10,818 nucleotides of DNA, taken from contig JAHEZB010000027.1 of the NCBI GenBank assembly GCA_023251285.1, positions 1-10,818 on the forward strand. The letters are read 5' to 3'. Below, piece by piece: positions 6,555 through 10,818 of this stretch (its first letter is position 1; the number at the start of each line of letters is the position of its first letter). The position numbers were made by a program, and so were the translations under genes. The DNA comes from Chitinophagaceae bacterium (GTDB taxonomy: Bacteria > Bacteroidota > Bacteroidia > Chitinophagales > Chitinophagaceae). Under the pieces are notes generated by a model that did no database searches, was not told where the DNA came from, and worked only from the letters and a program-made list of their open reading frames with translations.

Positions 6555-6940
6555 ATCAAAAGGCAGATTATATAAATTATAAGTTTAAGAGAGCGGATGA
6601 TGCTATAAAAGCTGCTGAGGTATTAATAAAGGAGGGTTTCTGGTTAGATAGTTTGTCCAAAATTTATTATGCCGCTTTTTATGCGGTAAATGCGTTATTG
6701 ATAAATATGGAATTAAATCCTAAAACTCACAATGGCACAAAAAGTTTATTTCATAAGGAGTTTATTTTAAAAGGCTTAATAGACAAGAAATTTGGGTTTT
6801 TATATGACCATTTATTAGCAAAAAGATTTGAAGCAGATTATGAGAATTTTGCACTGATAGATGAAAAGGAAGTTCCCGAATATTTAAAAAGCGTAAAAGA
6901 ATTTATTTTAAAAGCAAAAGAAATAGTAAGCTCTAAATAA
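6551..6940 (+). CDS. HEPN-domain protein (toxin-like partner of MNT)
   Basis: The 129-residue, all-helical product matches the stand-alone HEPN family of PF05168 type. It has an N-terminal helix with RADDAIKAAEVL, then IYYAAFYAVNALL (residues 38-50), KTHNGTKSLFHKEF (58-71), and RFEADYENF (92-100) with the conserved R-x3-D-Y. I do not see the R-x4-6-H motif that marks catalytic HEPN ribonucleases such as HepT, so RNase activity is uncertain. It overlaps the MNT gene by 4 nt, and an AAGGA precedes the ATG with a spacing of 8 nt inside the MNT coding region. The gene is AT-rich like its partner. It ends 19 nt before nuoF, with no terminator between. Confidence 0.88.
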   Translation: MNQKADYINYKFKRADDAIKAAEVLIKEGFWLDSLSKIYYAAFYAVNALLINMELNPKTHNGTKSLFHKEFILKGLIDKKFGFLYDHLLAKRFEADYENFALIDEKEVPEYLKSVKEFILKAKEIVSSK

Positions 6941-6943
6941 TAG

Positions 6944-6950
6944 AAAGGAG
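6944..6950 (+). promoter_or_regulatory. strong Shine-Dalgarno sequence of nuoF
   Basis: AAAGGAG at 6944-6950 lies 9 nt before the nuoF ATG. None of the other nuo starts in the window has a comparable purine core, and the phylum usually does not rely on Shine-Dalgarno pairing, so this site stands out. It supports ATG 6960 as the nuoF start. Confidence 0.75.
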
Positions 6951-6959
6951 ACTATAGCA

Positions 6960-8312
6960 ATGTCAAAAAAATTATTATTAAAGAACATCAATGTCCCCGG
7001 CATAAAAAATTTTGATGTGTATCGCCGTGAAGGCGGTTATCAAAGTGTGGAAAAAGCTTTGAAAATGCAAACCGGCGATATTGTGGAAGAAGTAAAGAAA
7101 AGCGGGTTGAGAGGCCGCGGTGGTGCTGGTTTTCCTACTGGCATGAAATGGAGTTTCCTGGCGAAGCCGGAAGGTGTTGCGCGTTACCTCGTATGCAATG
7201 CCGACGAAAGCGAACCTGGAACTTTTAAAGACCGCTACCTGATGGAATACATTCCGCATCTTTTGATAGAAGGAATGATCGTTTCTTCTTATGCATTGGG
7301 CAGCAGTGTTTCCTACATCTACATTCGTGGCGAATATGATTGGGTCGCAGATATTGTGCAGGAAGCCATCAATGAAGCAAGACAAAAAGGTTTTATCGGA
7401 AAAAATATTTTAGGCAGCGGTTTCGATTGTGAAATTTACATTTATCGCGGAGCCGGAGCTTATATCTGTGGTGAAGAAACGGCTCTTTTGGAAAGTCTTG
7501 AAGGTAAAAGAGGATTGCCAAGAATTAAACCTCCGTTTCCTGCAATAAAAGGAGCCTGGGGTTGCCCGACGGTTGTGAATAATGTAGAAACAATTTGTGC
7601 CGTTGTTCCAATAATAAATGAAGGTGGAGAAGCTTATTCAAAAATAGGTATAGGAAGATCTACCGGAACAAAACTCATTTCTGCGTGTGGAAATATTAAT
7701 AAGCCGGGCGTTTACGAAATTGACATGACCATCACCGTAGAAGAATTTATTTACAGTGATGAATATTGTGGTGGCATCGAAAATGGAAAAAGATTGAAAG
7801 CCTGCATTCCGGGAGGATCTTCAGTTCCTATTTTGCCTGCAAATCTTTTACTCAGAACTGCCAAAGGCGAACCGCGATTGATGAATTATGAAAGTCTGGC
7901 TGATGGTGGTTTTATCACTGGAAGTTCGATGGGTTCCGGGGGATTCATTGTCCTGGATGAAGATCAGTGCATTGTAAAACATACTTACACGATTTCCCGT
8001 TTTTATCATCATGAAAGTTGTGGCCAATGTTCACCCTGCCGCGAAGGAACCGGATGGATGGAAAAAATATTTTACAATATTGAAAATGGAAGAGGAAAGA
8101 TGAAAGACATCGATCTTCTGTGGGACGTACAAAGGAGAATTGAGGGAAATACCATTTGTCCGTTTGGAGATGCTGCTGCGTGGCCTGTTGCCGCTGCTAT
8201 CAGGCATTTCAGGGATGAATTTGAATGGCATATTTTAAATCCGGAAGAATGTTTGGTTAGAAATTATGGATTGGCAAATTATGCGGATCCATTGGAAGCA
8301 GTGGCTTCCTAA
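6960..8312 (+). CDS. nuoF: NADH-quinone oxidoreductase subunit F
   Basis: NuoF (51-kDa subunit, Nqo1) binds NADH and FMN and passes electrons to [4Fe-4S] cluster N3. The FMN/NADH glycine-rich region is LRGRGGAGFPTGMKW (residues 50-64), followed by CNADESEPGTFKDR (79-92) and GAGAYICGEETALLESLEG (164-182). N3 ligands are Cys354, Cys357 and Cys360 in ESCGQCSPCREGTGW, and Cys400 in TICPFGDA. The 450-residue length is normal. It is split from nuoE by the VOC-MNT-HEPN cassette and is followed by nuoG after 27 nt. Translation is probably helped by the strong upstream Shine-Dalgarno sequence. Confidence 0.97.
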   Translation: MSKKLLLKNINVPGIKNFDVYRREGGYQSVEKALKMQTGDIVEEVKKSGLRGRGGAGFPTGMKWSFLAKPEGVARYLVCNADESEPGTFKDRYLMEYIPHLLIEGMIVSSYALGSSVSYIYIRGEYDWVADIVQEAINEARQKGFIGKNILGSGFDCEIYIYRGAGAYICGEETALLESLEGKRGLPRIKPPFPAIKGAWGCPTVVNNVETICAVVPIINEGGEAYSKIGIGRSTGTKLISACGNINKPGVYEIDMTITVEEFIYSDEYCGGIENGKRLKACIPGGSSVPILPANLLLRTAKGEPRLMNYESLADGGFITGSSMGSGGFIVLDEDQCIVKHTYTISRFYHHESCGQCSPCREGTGWMEKIFYNIENGRGKMKDIDLLWDVQRRIEGNTICPFGDAAAWPVAAAIRHFRDEFEWHILNPEECLVRNYGLANYADPLEAVAS

Positions 8313-8339
8313 TTGAAAAAGATTAAAAATTAATTTGCA

Positions 8340-9509
8340 ATGGCTGAAGAACAAGAATTATTTAAAGTAACGATAGATGGCATCACAGTAGAAGTTCCCA
8401 AGGGGACAACTATTTTAAATGCCGCGCGCAAAATCGGTCCGCAAGTAGCTCCGCCAACGATGTGTTATTATAGCTCTCTCGAAGGAAGCGGTGGTAAATG
8501 CAGAACCTGCCTGGTAGAAGTTGCTGCGGGTTCTACCAAAGACCCGCGCCCCATGCCTAAGTTGGTAGCTTCGTGCAGAACAGAAGTAATGGATGGAATG
8601 ATCGTAAAAAATGTAACAAGCGAAAAAGCTTTGGATGCACGCAAAGGAATTGTTGAATATTTATTGATCAATCATCCTTTAGATTGCCCGATCTGCGACC
8701 AGGCGGGTGAATGTTATTTGCAGGATCTTAGCTACGATCATGGAACAGAGGGAACACGCTATGAATTTAAAAGAAGAACATTTGTAAGGGAAGATATCGG
8801 CCCATATATCCAGCTTCACATGACAAGATGCATTTTATGTTATCGTTGCCTGATGGTGGCCGATCAGTTGACAAATTCCCGTTCACAAGGGATTTTACTT
8901 CGTGGTGATTCTTCTGAAATTTCTACTTATATCTCCAAAGCCATTGAAAATGATTTCAGTGGAAATATGATTGATGTTTGTCCGGTTGGGGCTTTAACAG
9001 ACCGTACTTATCGTTTCAAAAACCGTGTTTGGTTTTTAAAACCCGTAGATGCTCACAGAGATTGTGATAAATGTTGCGGAAAAGTTACTTTATGGAATCG
9101 GGGCGAAGAAGTATTTCGTGTTACTTCAAGAAAAGACCCTTGGGGAGAAGTGCAAAAAATAGATGGAAAACCGGCGTGGATTTGTAATACCTGCCGGTTT
9201 GAAAAGAAAAATACTGCTGATTGGATCATAGAAGGGCCTACAAAGGTGAACCGTCATTCTGTTATTTCTACCAATCATTATTTAAAAAAAGTAGTTCCGC
9301 CCGATCCTTTAAATAAAGTACTCAACGGCCGTTCTCCGATCCTGATGATGGATATCAATGAGGTAAGCCAGGTAAATGAGCCTGATATTGATTTGAGTAT
9401 TTTACCCGGCCCCGCGACTTCTAATACTTTTATTGAACATGATGAGAAAAGGGAAATTAAAGAAACTGCAGCCGAAAGATTATCTATAAATGACCATAAA
9501 AAACCATAA
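8340..9509 (+). CDS. nuoG: NADH-quinone oxidoreductase subunit G, short form without molybdopterin domain
   Basis: NuoG (75-kDa subunit, Nqo3) carries the electron chain N1b-N5-N4. N1b [2Fe-2S] ligands are Cys42, Cys54, Cys57 and Cys79. N5 uses His112, Cys116, Cys119 and Cys125 (HPLDCPICDQAGEC). N4 uses Cys164, Cys167, Cys170 and Cys214 (RCILCYRC and CPVGAL). After this, a small remnant of the following domain has Cys242, Cys245, Cys246, Cys282 and Cys285, in a CxxC...CxxC layout. At 389 residues it is far shorter than the 780-910 residues of Thermus or E. coli, lacking the whole molybdopterin-oxidoreductase-like domain. Short NuoG is known in Bacteroidota. The last 70 residues are polar and low in conservation. 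nuoH follows after 20 nt, so it is not a broken gene. Confidence 0.94.
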   Translation: MAEEQELFKVTIDGITVEVPKGTTILNAARKIGPQVAPPTMCYYSSLEGSGGKCRTCLVEVAAGSTKDPRPMPKLVASCRTEVMDGMIVKNVTSEKALDARKGIVEYLLINHPLDCPICDQAGECYLQDLSYDHGTEGTRYEFKRRTFVREDIGPYIQLHMTRCILCYRCLMVADQLTNSRSQGILLRGDSSEISTYISKAIENDFSGNMIDVCPVGALTDRTYRFKNRVWFLKPVDAHRDCDKCCGKVTLWNRGEEVFRVTSRKDPWGEVQKIDGKPAWICNTCRFEKKNTADWIIEGPTKVNRHSVISTNHYLKKVVPPDPLNKVLNGRSPILMMDINEVSQVNEPDIDLSILPGPATSNTFIEHDEKREIKETAAERLSINDHKKP

Positions 9510-9529
9510 TTAAAATTTTAGTTTTTACC

Positions 9530-10609
9530 ATGTATCAAAACCAAATTCTTTTAGCCATCGACTGGATTTTATTCACCGAAAAACTTGTTTTAATTATCGT
9601 TGTGGTAATGGTTTCTCTTTTTGTTGCTATGTATTCAACTTATGCTGAACGTAAGGTAGCGGCATTTATGCAAGACAGGATCGGCCCAAACAGAGCGGGT
9701 CCATTTGGAATTCTTCAACCGATGGCAGATGGATTAAAATTGTTTTTTAAAGAAGAAATTGTTCCTAATTTTTCTTCTAAATTCTTATTTATTCTTGGTC
9801 CAATTCTCGCCATGCTTACCGCCATTATGGTTAGTGCGGTTATTCCATGGGGCGATAAGCTATTTATTTTTGGCCGCGAAGTGACTTTGCAGATAGCAGA
9901 TATCAATATTGGGATTTTATACATTTTTGGAGTTGTTAGTTTGGGGGTTTATGGAATTATGATTGGCGGCTGGGCAAGTAATAATAAATTCTCCCTGCTT
10001 GGAGCGATGCGTGCCGCTTCGCAAATTATCAGCTATGAACTTGCTTTGGGAATTACCTTGATTGCTTTATTGATGATAACCGGCACATTGAGCCTGAATG
10101 AAATGGTAGCACAGCAAAAAGATAACTTATGGAATATATTCCTTCAACCTTTGGGATTCTTAATCTTCCTTATTTGTGCTTTTGCTGAAACCAATCGAAC
10201 TCCATTCGATTTGCCGGAAGCTGAAAATGAATTGATGGGAGGTTATCATGCGGAATATTCTTCGATGAAACTGGGATTTTATTTATTCGCTGAATATGTA
10301 AACATGTTTTTGAGTGGCGCGGTGATGACTACATTATATTTTGGCGGTTATGATATTCCTTTTGTAAACGATGCAAATCTCGTTCATACTATTGGGCAAA
10401 ATTGGGTAACGATCATTGAAGGAGGTGTTTTTTTTATTAAAATTTGCCTCTTTATTTTCTTTTTTATGTGGGTAAGATGGACGGTTCCAAGGTTTCGTTA
10501 CGATCAGCTGATGAATCTCGGATGGAAGATCTTATTGCCACTGGCGCTTTTTAATATGCTGGTTACCGGCGCATTAATTTTATTAAGACAAAATCACTGG
10601 CATTTCTAA
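9530..10609 (+). CDS. nuoH: NADH-quinone oxidoreductase subunit H
   Basis: NuoH (ND1, Nqo8) is the membrane subunit that forms the entry to the quinone chamber and links to the proton-pumping arm. Diagnostic blocks are YAERKVAAFMQDRIGPNRAG followed by PFGILQPMADGLKLFFKEE, and the cytoplasmic loop FAETNRTPFDLPEAENELMG followed by GYHAEYSSMKLGFYLFAEY, with acidic residues of the E-channel. About eight or nine hydrophobic helices are visible. The 359-residue length is normal. The ATG at 9530 follows a T-rich leader with no Shine-Dalgarno sequence. The 3' end of the gene is 10 nt from a promoter-like box for nuoI. Confidence 0.97.
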   Translation: MYQNQILLAIDWILFTEKLVLIIVVVMVSLFVAMYSTYAERKVAAFMQDRIGPNRAGPFGILQPMADGLKLFFKEEIVPNFSSKFLFILGPILAMLTAIMVSAVIPWGDKLFIFGREVTLQIADINIGILYIFGVVSLGVYGIMIGGWASNNKFSLLGAMRAASQIISYELALGITLIALLMITGTLSLNEMVAQQKDNLWNIFLQPLGFLIFLICAFAETNRTPFDLPEAENELMGGYHAEYSSMKLGFYLFAEYVNMFLSGAVMTTLYFGGYDIPFVNDANLVHTIGQNWVTIIEGGVFFIKICLFIFFFMWVRWTVPRFRYDQLMNLGWKILLPLALFNMLVTGALILLRQNHWHF

Positions 10610-10619
10610 AACTTAACGA

Positions 10620-10627
10620 TACTTTTG
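10620..10627 (+). promoter_or_regulatory. promoter-like TACTTTTG box before nuoI
   Basis: TACTTTTG matches the TAnnTTTG -7 consensus. The 18 nt at 10620-10637 agree at 16 positions with 2184-2201 before nuoA, including the shared 11-mer TACTTTTGCAG. It lies 38 nt before the nuoI ATG, so transcription could start about 10633-10636 and give a 30-nt leader. No TTG is found at the -33 distance, which falls inside the nuoH coding end. An internal promoter for the nuoI and downstream part is a fair inference. Confidence 0.45.
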
Positions 10628-10665
10628 CAGCGTTAAAGAATAGAAGCCAGATTAAATATCGTGAA

Positions 10666-10818
10666 ATGGAAGCATTAACAAATAGAGTGAAACCGGTTGA
10701 CAGAAGGAAAATGAACTTCTGGGAGCGTATATACTTACCGGCTGTTGTGAAGGGATTGAGTATTACCCTCAAACATTTTTTCAAAAAGAAAGTTACCATA
10801 AATTATCCGGAAGAAGTT
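10666..10818 (+). CDS. nuoI: NADH-quinone oxidoreductase subunit I, 5' part
   Basis: The frame runs from ATG 10666 to the right edge, 51 codons with no stop. The segment GLSITLKHFFKKKVTINYPE is the typical N-terminal amphipathic helix region of NuoI (TYKY/Nqo9) that anchors the subunit on the membrane beside NuoH. The two CxxCxxCxxxCP motifs for clusters N6a and N6b would follow outside the window. Its position after nuoH fits the usual nuo order. The stretch MEALTNRVKPVDRRKMNFW before it is the variable N-terminus; a second in-frame ATG (MNFW) is possible but gives a shorter lead. Confidence 0.92.
   Translation, partial: MEALTNRVKPVDRRKMNFWERIYLPAVVKGLSITLKHFFKKKVTINYPEEV

Noticed and set aside
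8340..9509. NuoG as a truncated or frameshifted pseudogene, because it is less than half the usual length
   Set aside because: All ligands of N1b, N5 and N4 are intact, the frame is clean, nuoH follows after 20 nt, and short NuoG is known in this phylum.

Overview
This window comes from a member of the Bacteroidota, most likely near Chitinophagaceae/Sphingobacteriales. The reasons are the promoter-like boxes of the TAnnTTTG type, the near absence of Shine-Dalgarno sequences, the short NuoG without a molybdopterin domain, and protein signatures such as the NuoD C-terminal half and the NuoA loop. The family-level placement is an inference from recalled protein style, not from a search.

The left part (1-2168) holds unrelated small genes. 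It starts with the 3' half of a TSUP (TauE/SafE-type) membrane transporter. Convergent to it is a small three-helix membrane protein. Next is a secreted Ser/Thr-rich low-complexity protein on the minus strand, with an intrinsic terminator placed right on its stop codon. Divergent from that is a small glycine-rich DUF937-like protein, followed by its own strong terminator at about 2046-2082.

The rest (2184-10818) is a respiratory complex I (NADH:quinone oxidoreductase) operon, nuoA-B-C-D-E-F-G-H-I, with separate nuoC and nuoD and with nuoI running off the right edge. Iron-sulfur ligands for N2 (NuoB), N1a (NuoE), N3 plus the FMN/NADH site (NuoF), and N1b, N4 and N5 (NuoG) are all visible. NuoC, NuoD and NuoB form the quinone-reducing connecting module, NuoE/F/G the electron-input module, and NuoA/H the start of the membrane arm.

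The most notable feature is a three-gene interruption between nuoE and nuoF (5788-6940): a PhnB-like VOC-fold protein, then an MNT nucleotidyltransferase and a HEPN protein overlapping by 4 nt (an HEPN/MNT toxin-antitoxin-type pair). The pair is clearly AT-richer than the nuo genes and lies in the same direction with no visible terminator, so it is probably co-transcribed with complex I. nuoF, just after it, has the clearest Shine-Dalgarno sequence at any nuo start in the window.

Other points of interest are a nuoA with no ATG start (TTG proposed), a nearly identical promoter-like element before nuoA and before nuoI, and a repeat-rich nuoA-nuoB spacer with an 8-nt tandem run, a 16-nt periodic repeat and a 24-nt imperfect palindrome beside the nuoB start.
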